From Limnomonas spitsbergensis (taxonomy: Eukaryota; Chlorophyta; Chlorophyceae; Chlamydomonadales), in the NCBI GenBank assembly GCA_037349105.1, contig JAYJMM010000032.1, positions 558,001 to 622,000 of the forward strand: a DNA stretch of 64,000 bases. The letters run 5' to 3'. Position numbers and translations under genes: made by a program. Each line of letters begins with the position of its first letter. Position 1 is the first letter of the stretch. The notes under the pieces are model-generated. The model searched no databases, was not told the DNA's origin, and saw only the letters and a program-made list of their open reading frames with translations. Positions 46,601 through 55,900 of this stretch are shown here, piece by piece.

Positions 46601-49600
46601 ACCGGCCAGTTGTCCAATGGCTCGCCTGCCTCTGGCCACCGCCCCTCGTCATGGGCCTTGATGAGTTCTGCCCCAATGGTCAGGATCTGGGCGTACTGGA
46701 CTGCGTGCATGGACGGCTGTAGGGGCTGGTCTGCTGTTTCCTTGTACCATTCCCTGAATGGCACCGGGCGCTGCTCCCTCCTTCTAGCCTGGTCGGCTTC
46801 GTCCTGCCTTCGTTCCTCGATGGCCTGCCTCACGTCAGAGACGGTGGCCCTGCTGTGCGTCGCTTTGAACACCACCTCCCGTTCGCCAGGCAAGGCTTCC
46901 TGCTCGCTGCACCACCAGCGCACCCCGAGCCTGGAGTCCTCCTCCATCTGCCTTTGCCTGATGAACCCCAGCGACTGGTTCCTTTCGGGGCATGCAATGG
47001 CTAAGTGCCCCTGGTGGAAGCAGATGGTGCACCTGCCCTCTCGCAGGCGTGGTGCGGGGCATGCGTGGTAGTCGTGCCCCTTTTTTCCACAGCGCTCACA
47101 CGGCTCGTTGTGGACTGAGTGGTGGCCCCACGCCGGGGGGACTGCATCGCTGCAGCCGCAGCAGGCCCACGCCCCCCGCCGGGTGCCTCCTACGCCCGGC
47201 TTGTTCATGCAGGCGCTGCAGGCTGTGGCGTGGCAGCGACAGCACCGCCGGCCGGGCTGATCTGTTGGACCGATGCGCTCCCCGCATCCCAAGCAGCTAG
47301 GCAGCCTGACCTCGGGGGTCATGCAGAACTGACACATCCTGGCGGTCCCTGTCCGTGGTGTTCTCATGCACAGGTCATGCCATGCTGTTCCGCATGCGCT
47401 GCACCAAATCAAGCGCTCGCCTGCGCGGGTCTGGTCGCATCCTGCGCACGGCTCCGTGTGCACTGGGTCTGAGCCATAGGAGCGGCCTGGGGACACGGCG
47501 CCGCCTGTACCTGGGCCCCTTGCCAGCTCTGGTGGCGGTGCCTCGCTGAGGGCCCTTAATCGGCCGCGGAACGCCTGCTTCAGCTCCTCCGCCGCCTGGT
47601 TGCGCCCCTGCAGCCTGGGGTCGGGGCTGGGGTCTGGGACCATGCTCAGCCTGTAACGCAGGCTGGCCTCGATGCGGCTGCCCCTGAGCTCGGTGCCTCC
47701 CTGGGGGACCGGCCATGGCACCCTGTCCTCGAGCCGTTGCCTGTCCCGCTGTGCCACAAATTGTCGTAACTCGTCATCCCACTGCTCCTTGCTGAGATCT
47801 GTTCCTCTATCGGGCTCCCCCTCGGCTGCCAGGTGTGGCGAGCCAGGGTCCTCAGGATCTGGATTGCTGGCCTCGCTGCCGGTGTCGCTGAGCCCTCTGC
47901 TCCAGTTGGGTGGGGCATCTGCCTGGATTCTCAGGGGTGCTACCGGCCCTGGCTGCTCTGCCGGGGCTCGGCTCTGCTGGCTGGATCCCTGCGTATGACC
48001 TGCTGAAGGTGCAGTATGCTCGCTGGGCACTGCCGCTCCTCCCTCTGATGGCTCGGTGTGCCTCGCTGTGTCTGCCGGCTCCCCCTCAGAGTCTGAGTCT
48101 GGCAGTAGCTGCGGTAGTCCTGTCAGGCTGTTCTCCTCGTCTGACTCAGGCCAGTCCACCTCGTAGTTGCCCCCCCTCAGGGAAGTGAAGAAAGATTGCT
48201 CCCTGCTGTCTGGCTGCAAGTGGAGGGTGGTGTCGTCGGGGCTATGAGCGCTGCCTGGGCTGGCCGCCTCCCTGAATGCTCCCCAACGCCCCCGCGGCGT
48301 CTCATGACGGTCCGCTATGCCCCTATCCAGCAGGCTTGTCAGATTCCTCAAGGCCTCATCGTAATTGCTGCAGCTGAATAGGGGGTGGAGCGTGACTGCC
48401 CCCCTGGGGTGCCATTGCTGCCACAGGCGGACGGTAGCAGCTGGGGCAGACCAGTGGGGCAGCAAGGAGGCTGGGACGCCGTTGTAGTAGGCTGCCTGCT
48501 CCACCCGTAACCACTGCTGTAGGCAGCTCTGCAGCCTGTCCTGGGCAAAGGCTGAGAGGGTAAGTGCCTCCTCGCCATGCCACGCGGTTGCGCCCATTTC
48601 TGGCGTGCCGTGCGCTGACACTTGCGTGGGGCAGTCGGCCCTCTCCTGGGGTGCCCACAGCTCGTCCACTATCTCGATGTTCTTGACAGCCGCTGACATC
48701 TGTCCTGGCAGCAATGTCCTGTTAAGGGCCATCATCATGATGGCCCATACCGCTGGGTCTGCCCCTCGAAAGGTAGCCACCGCGTGCTCCTCTGCCTGTT
48801 CTACAGAGGGGAACCGGTCACTCAGCACCCGGGTAGCTGTCTTGAAGAAGAACCACACGGGCTGGTCATCGCGCGTGGCGTGCATGTGCATCCACGCCCG
48901 CGGTGTCGGGTGCGCCCACCGCCTCTCCGAGTCCTCGTGGTAGTATGCCACCGCCAGCCTAACCGGGATAGCGGCCCTGGCGTCGCCCGGCTCGTACCCC
49001 CAGGGGACCGCCTGGCCCAAGACCTCTCTGGCGATGTCTCGCCCCCTCTCGACGATCGCTGGGCATTGGCGAGGCGTTCCTGGGTGGAGGATCCCGGCAC
49101 CGTCGTACCCGCTGTGGTCCCGCAGTGCCGCCAGGGCGTACGCCTGCCTGGCTGCCGCTTGTGTGGGTACGCAGACGGCCTGGTTGGCCAGGCACGGGTG
49201 GCAAGCGAGAGTCATGACGCAGGTTTCTGCCCATGGTGTCCGCATGAACCCGTCGTGGGCGTGCTGCCACATGCCGTATGCCCGTGCCGCGTCTGGTATC
49301 TCTTGGCTGGTCCTGAACTGCTCCTCTGCTGCGGTAATCCCCTCCTTGACGACGCTGCCCAGGAGTTCGCTGACGCAGTTGGCATAGAGAGGAGTTGGCC
49401 ACGTGGAGCTCATGAACTCTTCCATGGCCGTGCTAGGCCTGATGTGACCTTTAATGGCCGCAGCCAGGAGCCCCGCTGTGACAGCGTCCATGGGAAAGAC
49501 CAACCTTGCTACTGCCTGCATTGCTGCCTGTCTGTCAACACAGATGACTTCCCCCCGCGGTACGCACCAATGGTTTTGCAACCTGCACAGGCCGTCCGCG

Positions 49601-49839
49601 CCCGCTCCGGGAAGGGTGACCATGGCCGCTGTGGCGGCTACCTCTGGCATGTCTGTTCCTGCCGGGTACCACTGCACGAAGCAATGCCTAGGCCAGGGCT
49701 CGCCAGGCCCTGGGCCCGGTGCGTCGAGGTCCTCTGCGTCTTCTACTGCGCTGAGGTCGCTGTCTCCCCAGTGGTCTGGGTTCTGCGGCTCCTCTGGTTC
49801 CCACCTCTGCTCTCTTTCGCTGGGTACCTCCTCCTGCAC
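40696..49839 (-). CDS. pol: Retroelement pol polyprotein with DNMT3-like methyltransferase and two PHD fingers
   Basis: About 3047 codons counted from a GTG at 49839. There is no ATG, and the frame stays open upstream across the gag stop, so it is probably read by +1 frameshift from gag. Approximate domain order: unknown N-terminal region (1-790); PHD-like C4HC3 finger (795-840) and further Cys pairs; two zinc knuckles CERCGKKGHDYHAC and CTICFHQGHLAIAC (~915-950); hydrophobic segment LLACLCHLALVWLLLSCLPG (~1254-1273); RT (~1420-1640) with FIDDLLVYS; RNase H (~1735-1860) with YTDFSKQGIGAVL and VTDHEPLTYL; cytosine-5 methyltransferase (~2005-2335); integrase zinc finger H-x3-H...CGVC (~2505-2550); DDE core (~2580-2675) with GVDLCGPF, VTDQGTEF and ADGLSERAVQ; APYEVLYGQKP; and a canonical C4HC3 PHD finger (~2882-2924). 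A methyltransferase between RNase H and integrase is exceptional. No tyrosine recombinase is seen. Confidence 0.95.
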   Translation of the reverse strand: MQEEVPSEREQRWEPEEPQNPDHWGDSDLSAVEDAEDLDAPGPGPGEPWPRHCFVQWYPAGTDMPEVAATAAMVTLPGAGADGLCRLQNHWCVPRGEVICVDRQAAMQAVARLVFPMDAVTAGLLAAAIKGHIRPSTAMEEFMSSTWPTPLYANCVSELLGSVVKEGITAAEEQFRTSQEIPDAARAYGMWQHAHDGFMRTPWAETCVMTLACHPCLANQAVCVPTQAAARQAYALAALRDHSGYDGAGILHPGTPRQCPAIVERGRDIAREVLGQAVPWGYEPGDARAAIPVRLAVAYYHEDSERRWAHPTPRAWMHMHATRDDQPVWFFFKTATRVLSDRFPSVEQAEEHAVATFRGADPAVWAIMMMALNRTLLPGQMSAAVKNIEIVDELWAPQERADCPTQVSAHGTPEMGATAWHGEEALTLSAFAQDRLQSCLQQWLRVEQAAYYNGVPASLLPHWSAPAATVRLWQQWHPRGAVTLHPLFSCSNYDEALRNLTSLLDRGIADRHETPRGRWGAFREAASPGSAHSPDDTTLHLQPDSREQSFFTSLRGGNYEVDWPESDEENSLTGLPQLLPDSDSEGEPADTARHTEPSEGGAAVPSEHTAPSAGHTQGSSQQSRAPAEQPGPVAPLRIQADAPPNWSRGLSDTGSEASNPDPEDPGSPHLAAEGEPDRGTDLSKEQWDDELRQFVAQRDRQRLEDRVPWPVPQGGTELRGSRIEASLRYRLSMVPDPSPDPRLQGRNQAAEELKQAFRGRLRALSEAPPPELARGPGTGGAVSPGRSYGSDPVHTEPCAGCDQTRAGERLIWCSACGTAWHDLCMRTPRTGTARMCQFCMTPEVRLPSCLGCGERIGPTDQPGRRCCRCHATACSACMNKPGVGGTRRGAWACCGCSDAVPPAWGHHSVHNEPCERCGKKGHDYHACPAPRLREGRCTICFHQGHLAIACPERNQSLGFIRQRQMEEDSRLGVRWWCSEQEALPGEREVVFKATHSRATVSDVRQAIEERRQDEADQARRREQRPVPFREWYKETADQPLQPSMHAVQYAQILTIGAELIKAHDEGRWPEAGEPLDNWPVEWGVPERTSLWNYQAIQRTMLQPHQLDRQPRSAARSSDNARTQTVSPERAYRPDTGCAGPTTAERHQTPSSKGDTRPADPSKVRAAAARRARNARTRARQRRRKAVARDASNSTGCPSPPARISQVELEISWQEGPGDRGPPAVPSPPAPAGPQPCPRQHPGCRGLLPCTAFRGLLACLCHLALVWLLLSCLPGAQASGRGVRGGGFTAGQGAFVSSREAAAKLEPGWLRPPVDMPAPRPPRPQRTWDQGTSSAGSQAGTGEPLAGGVIDMFQPGGVVHAPSEYVKTAEGWLLGKHPDFSGEQQEQLEQSLRDRQGAFAYSMLELPGYCGAQGEFTLALEDEHSSCFQKARDMPPPKAAIFKEKCQPMIEAGIIVRVPQGGPIKFAANSVVAAKKCAETGEWSDHRIAHDMRRMNLRTAKQEFAIPRMETIFQNLGTAKVFSKVDLRSGFMQIPIKAEDQPKTAFWMGPELWMYTKLNFGLRNGPPFFQRMMEEEIARAGLSSFCVAFIDDLLVYSDTPADHIRHVELMLDMLHAVGLRAHPDKSLFGCATVEYLGHNVSAQGLTPHAAKIAAVMALPEPASVKNIQEVMGFLNFYRCYIPDFSRKAACINALLVKGVPFVWGPEQAQAFQLIKTEMCEGGRVLRRPDYSGTGPDGKGPPRPFLLYTDFSKQGIGAVLGQCDDSGREYMVACTSRSLNKSEKNYSSFQGEMLAAVYAARTYRHMLFGCKVHLVTDHEPLTYLMDNQALVGQHARWALMLQELDITIVHRSGACHQNADIPSRSPLPSSNDRTGARLDDVTPEPHTPSETTCGPQVAMLTGLGRVNQWHADQVVRLAQEGRRSVRRLRAAETACTVAPCGQAISSAKDEDDEQAQPASAAERVFNSRARARNLISNVLTDLPRSTPAHLHAGVDTACLPTEAVYALEREGVVLFEPFGGMCSGLEMVLRAGIPVTQYLYADTSASMREIAGGRLVQLHKQYPLLLPAPAVEGAFRALPQDVYSITAQHFIEAGAQQGRQWFLVAGWECHDLSAAGKGKGLEGDRSKSFFPLIRLLGSLQVLQRARPPAYLIENVAMQLNQRSEKASVEAFGEVCRLLGRPSLFDAAQVGSYAHRTRNYWGNLAPAADIEFVIQASHRPHDGIVDDILDEGSRAQVVACPDNGGYRINVSGQPRRALPCLMATPASYAFRNGQIGMVFRPMGGLQEPNANERERAMGYAVGSTLPRHDFPEGDRRAALGRCMDAWALEAWFTIALEAAKIIPRELARRAGLPGPDSDLAIGMTLTSTHCALASAGTACSGEGEAAATYRQCLGESAAADWADAAQEPGGQPDPEPEPVQGADDGAGAVVDPPGCAAGPAAGVDVWTDVPVLRYLQSKRHPAGAEAGEQARVQRRAAPFQWEPERGGVLIRVMPDGRRCVVPRPEDRQAVIREAHANTGHFGSHRTAFMIMQQHWWRGLRAAVRKAVQECGVCDRARASTFNHTQPDLHPLPIEGLFFRWGVDLCGPFTTTPRGNRYVMVCVEHYSKWVELIPIPSKASDVTALAFFQNVVARFGGCAEVVTDQGTEFQGEFQDMLLDCFIDHRTTSANHPQADGLSERAVQTLKAGLRKCCGDGSSDDSWDRMVPWVALGFRCSPQQATRMAPYEVLYGQKPVFPSKVGADLWSTARVATAEEAADLLLARVARIKEALPVAGEHLKIAQHRDKLRYARIRGGGYVPQVRRFAVGDYVYVRYASERRSLDPKARPEILRVQRLGETGALVLEGADGLTVTENAVNCSPCHLPNLKGRVDFGSTRPNISLSCEVCRLPDRGEVMLLCDACNTGWHMDCLTPALHAIPEGDWMCPRCKPAARTSEEPGPAAAAGPCTPAHLEGAAPRAARAAARAAQETGAMDKPEVEVMATNPATKQMERGIARPMPNGLYDISYTTGRGEANVTPRAVLRRAKAAADAARTEEETAAKGQTARGDGQEG
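42830..43830 (-). other. DNMT3-like cytosine-5 DNA methyltransferase domain in pol
   Basis: Motif order is complete. Motif I is VVLFEPFGGMCSGLEMVLRA (SAM binding). Motif IV is VAGWECHDLSAAGKGKG with the catalytic cysteine. Motif VI is YLIENVAMQ. Motif VIII is AQVGSYAHRTRNYWGNL. Then comes RALPCLMATPASYAFRNG, and a motif X region with ERERAMGYAVG and ALGRCMDAWALEAW. The CHDLS after the catalytic Cys and the AHRxRxxWGN block resemble DNMT3 (CNDLS; AHRARYFWGN) rather than DNMT1 or bacterial Dcm. The residue before the catalytic cysteine is Glu, where nearly all C5 methyltransferases have Pro (PC). All other key residues look intact, so activity is plausible but unproven. It would be released or act within the polyprotein. 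Confidence 0.88.
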
Positions 49840-49954
49840 CCATGTCCTTTCTGTTGGTCCGTGCTCTGTCCTGCAGCTGCGGTGCCCGCTGCCTGCGGTT
49901 GGGGGCCGGCTGGTGACGCCCCCTGTGGCCCCAAGGGCCTGCAGCGTGAAGCTG

Positions 49955-52900
49955 CTACCGCCTCCTTCCGCGGAAGCTGCCGGCCTTGGGCCTGCGGCGG
50001 GGCCCCCTGCCTCCGGGGTACCTGCGTCCCTCTGGCGGTCCTGGCAGGAAGTTGGCGGGCGGGGCGCCTGCCTGCCTGGCTGCCCATACCTCGAATGGCT
50101 CGTTCTTTTCTGCCTCGAACAGGTCGCGAAGGTGTATGCGCTGCTGGTTGTCGCTGGGGGGTTCCTCCTGCCTGAGGCTACCGTGCCCCAGGTTGTCCTG
50201 GGCTTGCGCCCGGCCTTCGCCCCCGCCGCTGGGCCTCCAAGGCTGGGCCTGCCTCTGGTTGCACTCGAAGGCGAAGTGGCCGCTGCCTCCGCACTTGTAG
50301 CATGCTTCCTTCTGGGTAGGGGGTGCTCTGCCGGTCCTTCCCCTGGCAGAGTCCTCCGGCGGTGCCCACCTGATCATTCTGTTCTCCCCTGGCTCCTCGG
50401 CTGTCGCATGCCTACCGGGGCTGTGGTGCTGGCGTTGCCTAATGGGGCTTCTGGCTCTGCCCTGCGGCCAGCGCTCGCCGCAGGGGCTGCGTGGCGTCTC
50501 CCCTTCCCAGCGCCTGCCGCTCCCGTCCTCGTGTTCTCTGCTGCCGCGGTTGGATGGTTTCCCTGGGGTAACGGGACTGCGGCTGCGGGTTCTTCTGTTC
50601 CTGCTCCTGCCGTCTGGGCTGAGGGCCTCCCTGCCCCTGGGCCGCTGGTTGCCACCGCTGGCTCCCTGCGGGGGTGGAGGTGGCTGCCTGTACGGCCGGC
50701 GCTCGTCCTTGCACTGGATTCCTTTTAGCTGCTCGGTGCTTGGAGCCCGCCGCTCCCTGCTGTGGCTACTGCGCCGTGGGCTCCTTCCCCTTGGCTGACG
50801 CTCTGCGGCGCTGGCGCTCCTAGGCTCCCTGCCGCTGACGGGGTTGCTGCTTGGGCCGCTGCCTGGCTCCCTTGCCCGTGGAGAGGGGGTGCGGCTGGCC
50901 CTTGCCATGGGGAGATTTCTCTGCTTGGGCTTGGCGCTATTGTCCCTTAGAGACTGAATCAGATCCTCCGGGTACTCCCTTAGGGCAGGGTCGTCGAGCT
51001 CGTTCAGAACCTCCTGCACCTCAGTGGGCGTACCCCTGGACGTTCCTTCTTTGCCGTCCTGCTCTCCTCCCCTGGCCCCATCGCTTGGTGCTGCGTCCTG
51101 CTGTGGGGGCTCGATAGTTGTGTCCGCCTCAGGCTGCTGCTGCCTGGCCTCCCTTGCCCCGCTGCAGGCCTCCCGCAGGGCTCCACAGGGGCGCTGGGGG
51201 GCCGGCCCACTGGCTGCTTTTGTGCCCTTGTACTCCTCCTTGTACCTCTTTTTGAGCTCATTGACCTCTATGATCCACTTGGCGCACTCGCCCTTCCACC
51301 GGGCCATCTCCTTGTCCGAGGCGCCGTCCGCCATTGCCCGGGCCTGTTCCGTCTTGAAGGAATAAATGTCTGCCTCCCTGCTGGCGATCCTCTGCCTGGC
51401 TGCGGTCTGGATGGCTCTGTTCAGGACCTCGACCCGGGCCTCCAGGCAGCTGATGACGGCTGCCCCGGGCGCACCCCTGTCCGCCGGCAGCTCAGTCTCT
51501 GATTCGGTAACTCCCTCATCGCTGGAGCTGGTGTCCTGATTGTGCGTAGCCGGGGAGCCTGGCTGGCAGCTGCCTCTGCTGTGCGTGTCTGCCCCCTGGC
51601 CCGGCTCGTTCTCCAGGAGCTCCCCTAGCCGCCGCTCGCATTCCTGGTCTGAATGCGATCTGCGCATGTCGCAGTACGCGCACGTGCCTTCCCTGTTGCG
51701 CAGGGCACTCCTGACCTCCTGTCGGACTGTGTGCTCCTGTACCATGGCTAGCCTTGCCTTGTCCCGCGCTGCTACGGGGGGCTCCATGGCTTTGCCGACC
51801 TTGTCTCCGCTGATGGACCGGCTCCCGGTACCCCTGGTACCGTCCGGGTCCGCCGGCGCTGCGCGAGCTTGGGTAAGGGTTACTGGGTTTGTCTCGGGCG
51901 CTGCAGCAGGGTTGGTTCCCTTTTTCCCTGCGTGCTGGCGCGCTGCCTCAGTACCTGCGCCACGGGCCCCTTTGGCCTTGGCCGGCCTGTCCCCTTCTGG
52001 TGCTGTCGCCGGTGCCTCTGCCGCGGGCAAACGGGTGACACGGTTTGCGGCGACTGTAGTTTGCGTCGCAGGGCCGCCTGTACCTGTCACCATGGCACAT
52101 TGTGGGGTTAAGTCTGGGTTCATCTCGCCCCAATCTGCCGGCCACTCTTCAGGCACCCAGGCGGGGTCGTCCAAGCCTGCCCAGGTTGCCGCGGCTGCCT
52201 GGTGGGATCCTGCTGGTGATATCAGTTCTAGCGGCAGGGTGAGCTCGTCGGCTCCTCCTTGAGGGAACAGGGTGAGGCGCCCTGCGGCTTCTAGGATTCC
52301 CCCATACTTGAGGAATTCGGGGTTCCCTACCAGGTGCTCATACGCGTCAGGAGGCGTCTTGACCACCCTGACTGCTGCCTTCTCCACGATCGCATTCGGG
52401 CTTCCATACCCGTATACGACGTAGATGAACAGAATCCCGTACAGGTCTGCTCCTGCATTATCGGTTGTCCTGATCTTTTCATCCGTCCTCACCAGCTTGG
52501 CCCCCATGGCTACCAGCTGTTCTGCTATGTTGACGGTGATGACATGGCATGAACATGCCGTGTCCATTAGTGCCTTCTGGGCCACCAGCACCTTCCCTTT
52601 CACCATGAGGCCTACGCACTGGCTGTAATCTCGCCTGTCGTTTGTGAAGTATTGTAGCCTCGGGCTGATGGTGATCTTACGACCCTGACCTATCCAGCCC
52701 GGCTCACCACGGACCGGCGTGACTCCCATGGGCATGGTGGTGTGCGCCAGCGCTGTAAGTCGTTCGTTGATGTAGCCCACCTGCGCACGGACATCGCACA
52801 GGCCGTCAGCTAGTCGCCTAAGAGCAAGCCTTTTCTCTCCCTTCCTGGAAGGGTGTTCAACAGCCAGTGGCTCCTCCTCCTCCTCACTGCTAGAGGAGGG

Positions 52901-55900
52901 TCTAAAGGACCGCGGCCTGGCGTTGTGGGCTGCCTGCTTGTACTCTCCAGGCTTGGGTGCCAGCCCAACCTGCGTTAGGAGGGCCACGGACTCGCTGAGC
53001 ATTTCGGCCACCGTTTGGTGCCACCCATCCGGCTCAGCGAGCTCGGAGGGGCCAGAAAGGTGAGACAGATGAGCGGACTGCTGGCCATGCCCCGCCTGCC
53101 CCTGCGGCTGCCTCTGGGCCGGCCTGCCTCCTTGGTTCCTGTCGTAGGTCCTGTTCACGGGTGGCCCCTGTGGTCTTGGAGGCGGTGGATACTGCTGTTG
53201 AGGCGGCCGTGCCTGCCCCGTGGTGATGTCAGTGGCCAGGGGGGCAGGGCGGCGTTCATCTCTAGCCCTGGGAGTCCTGCAGTCCCTTGCCAGGTGGTCC
53301 AGGCTGCCGCATTGGAAGCAGGCTTTGGGGGCGCCCCCAGCGCTGTGGGTGCTGGTTGTCAAGGCTGTGGCTTGGTCGGCCCACGTGACGCCCTTGGCTC
53401 TGCTTTCCTGCCTGGCAGGCTGGCTGCTGTTCTGGTATGGCGCAACCCCTGGTCCATCCCCTCTGGGCCTGGCTTCCCACTGGCTGGGCCGATCCCGCCT
53501 GCCGCGCCCCGCCTGTTGCTCCCCCTGGCTCCTCTGCTGATGGTCTCCTGGTCCTTGCCTGGAGTCCATGGCAGCCAGGTCCCCCAATTCCAGGGCGAAC
53601 CTCTCCCACAGCAGTACCTGCTGCGTCAGAACCTCTACCTGGGCCTCGTCTGTCATGTGCAGGTATCCTGGCACGGTCATGATGAACGCTGTCAGCTTCA
53701 CCCTGACTGCCCCTGGCAGCCCTTCGTAGAACATGTGGGCTACCGAATGCCTCCTGCCGAAGTGGTCCACTGCGTCTCTGGAGATTTGCAACAGCTCTGC
53801 TGTAGACATGACTCGGAAGGCGAATGCCTCCACTGTCTCCTCTGGCTTGACGCCTGGGTCCAAGGTGGTCTTGACCCCGAGTTTCAGGCCGGTGATTGCT
53901 GCCCTCTCATCTGAAGTCGGCTTGCCCACCTCCCTTTGGACCACCCTGATCCACAAGGTTAGCAAGGACACCTCACAGGTCGGCTCCTCCACTGGGGCTC
54001 TCCATGCTTCCCGGATCCGCTCGACCTCCCTGGAAGCTTTGTCTCCTTGCGGCGCTGATCGTATGGCGACCACCAGTGGGCCCACGCAGGCCGGCTTGGC
54101 TGTCCACATATCCACCAAGGAGCGGACCAACAGGGCCATGGCTGAAGGAGACTGGCAAGATCCTGCAATCTCGCCAGCCACCACAGCCAGGGCTGGCGGC
54201 TCGTCCGATAAAGCCAGGCGGTTGTGCGAGCCCCAAGAGCTGCAGGCCTGGCAGTATTGCCTGGCTGCGACTGCCCCCGGGTGGGACATGTCCAGCACTG
54301 GCACGTTGCCCTGAATGTTGGGGATCTTGGTGAACCGCGTTCCACCAGCCAACTGCAGGATCATCTGTTGCTGCAGCCGTATGTTTGTCTCCGCCTGCTC
54401 TTGGGCTATCCTTTCCCTTCTGCGCCTTGCAGATTCCCTGCTGGGGCCTGGGCCGCGCCCCTCTGTATCCTCCGAGCTTGACATGCTGGGGTCCGAGCCA
54501 GATCCGCCGCCGCCGTTCCTGGTTGGGCTCTGCCTGCGCCGATCCCGCTGGTCTCTGCGGTCCGCGCTCAGGTGGGATTGCCTTCTACCGGATGGCCTAC
54601 TGCCCTCCGAAGGCTGCCTTGCCGGGTCCTGGCTCCTACCCCCTTCTGACTCTGCCTGCCTGCTGGGCTGGTAGCTGCTATGCCTGCTGGGCTGCGTTCC
54701 ACCTGTGTACTCCCTTGCCTCGGAAGCTGACAGGCAGTCGTCCCTGCTTTCCTGTCTTTGCTGGTAGTCTCCCCCCGTGGGGCCCGCCGGGTTGATTTCC
54801 TGAACGACCCTCCTTCCTTGGCTGGGGCCTTGGCTCCTCTCCGGCCTGCCTCGTGCCTGCGCTGCTTGTCCTCGCAGGAACTCAGCAATGTGATCCACCT
54901 GGCTTTCCTGGCCACTGTGCTGATCTACGAAGCGCAACAAGTCGTGAGATTCTTGCCTGCTGGCCCTCCTTGGCGCTGGGTCCTGCTGGAAGCTGGTTGC
55001 CCTGGGCTGTTCGCTGGCCGCTGGGCTGCTGGGTCTGGGTCTGCGCTCTACGTCTAGCCGCTGGTTTCGGAGGCTGGGCTCACTGCTGGCTTCCAGGCTC
55101 TCCCATCTGGCCTGTCGTGCAACAGGAACGGTCCCTTCCGTCTGCTGCTGCCATTGCCCCTCCCTGCGGTCATCTTGCTGTAGCCTGGATGCCTCGAACC
55201 CTTCCCACTCCTCGAGCTCCTCCTGCTCTGATTCGGGCTCCTCCAGATCCCCTGCTGTGCCGCTGCACCACTTGTCGGCAAAGGCTTTGACAGCCAGAGC
55301 CGCCTCTGGCCCTGCTGGTCCTCTGGACACTCTGCGCAGGGCCGCCAGCAGCGTTGCTCGGTCCTGTCCCGTGTGCGGGATGCCCATAAGGGCCTTTGTT
55401 GCCCATTCCGCCAAGTGGTGGCTTTGGAACTCCTTGATAGCCCGGGCCTGATCGCTGAGGTGGACGAAACACTTGGAGCACACCTGCTGCCATAGCCGCC
55501 CTGCCCATTGCAGGATGTCTGCCCATCCAATGGGCTGGAGTCCTGGTGGCTCTGCTGCACCCGGCTGGCTTATGGTCCCTGCGCGTTCTCCCGCTGCCGG
55601 GCGCCGTTCTCCTGGGATGGGCGTCCACTCTGGATTGCTGAAATATCCGTAAAGGCTATGGGCCTGGCCGCTGTCCTCCTTTTCCCTGCTGGTGCCCTCT
55701 GCCACGGTCTCCTGGCTTGGCCTATTTGCACTGGCCGGGAACCTGGACTGGGGTGTGCCGTACGTTGACGCCTCTGTTGCTTCCTCTGCCGGGATACGGG
55801 GCGGCCTTGCCTGTTTCACCCTGTGCGGATCTGGCCTGGGCGGGATTCCCGTTGGCGCCTGCATTCTTCCGTGCTGATCTGGCGGCACTACCTTGGCGTG

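Noticed and set aside
49743..50087. Third-frame ORF at the gag-pol junction
   Set aside because: Basic, low-complexity, and in the frame used by neither gag nor pol; probably a by-product of base composition.
48784..50728. Plus-strand ORFs of 463 and 424 codons opposite pol and gag
   Set aside because: GC-rich antisense shadows of the retroelement ORFs with no recognised domain.
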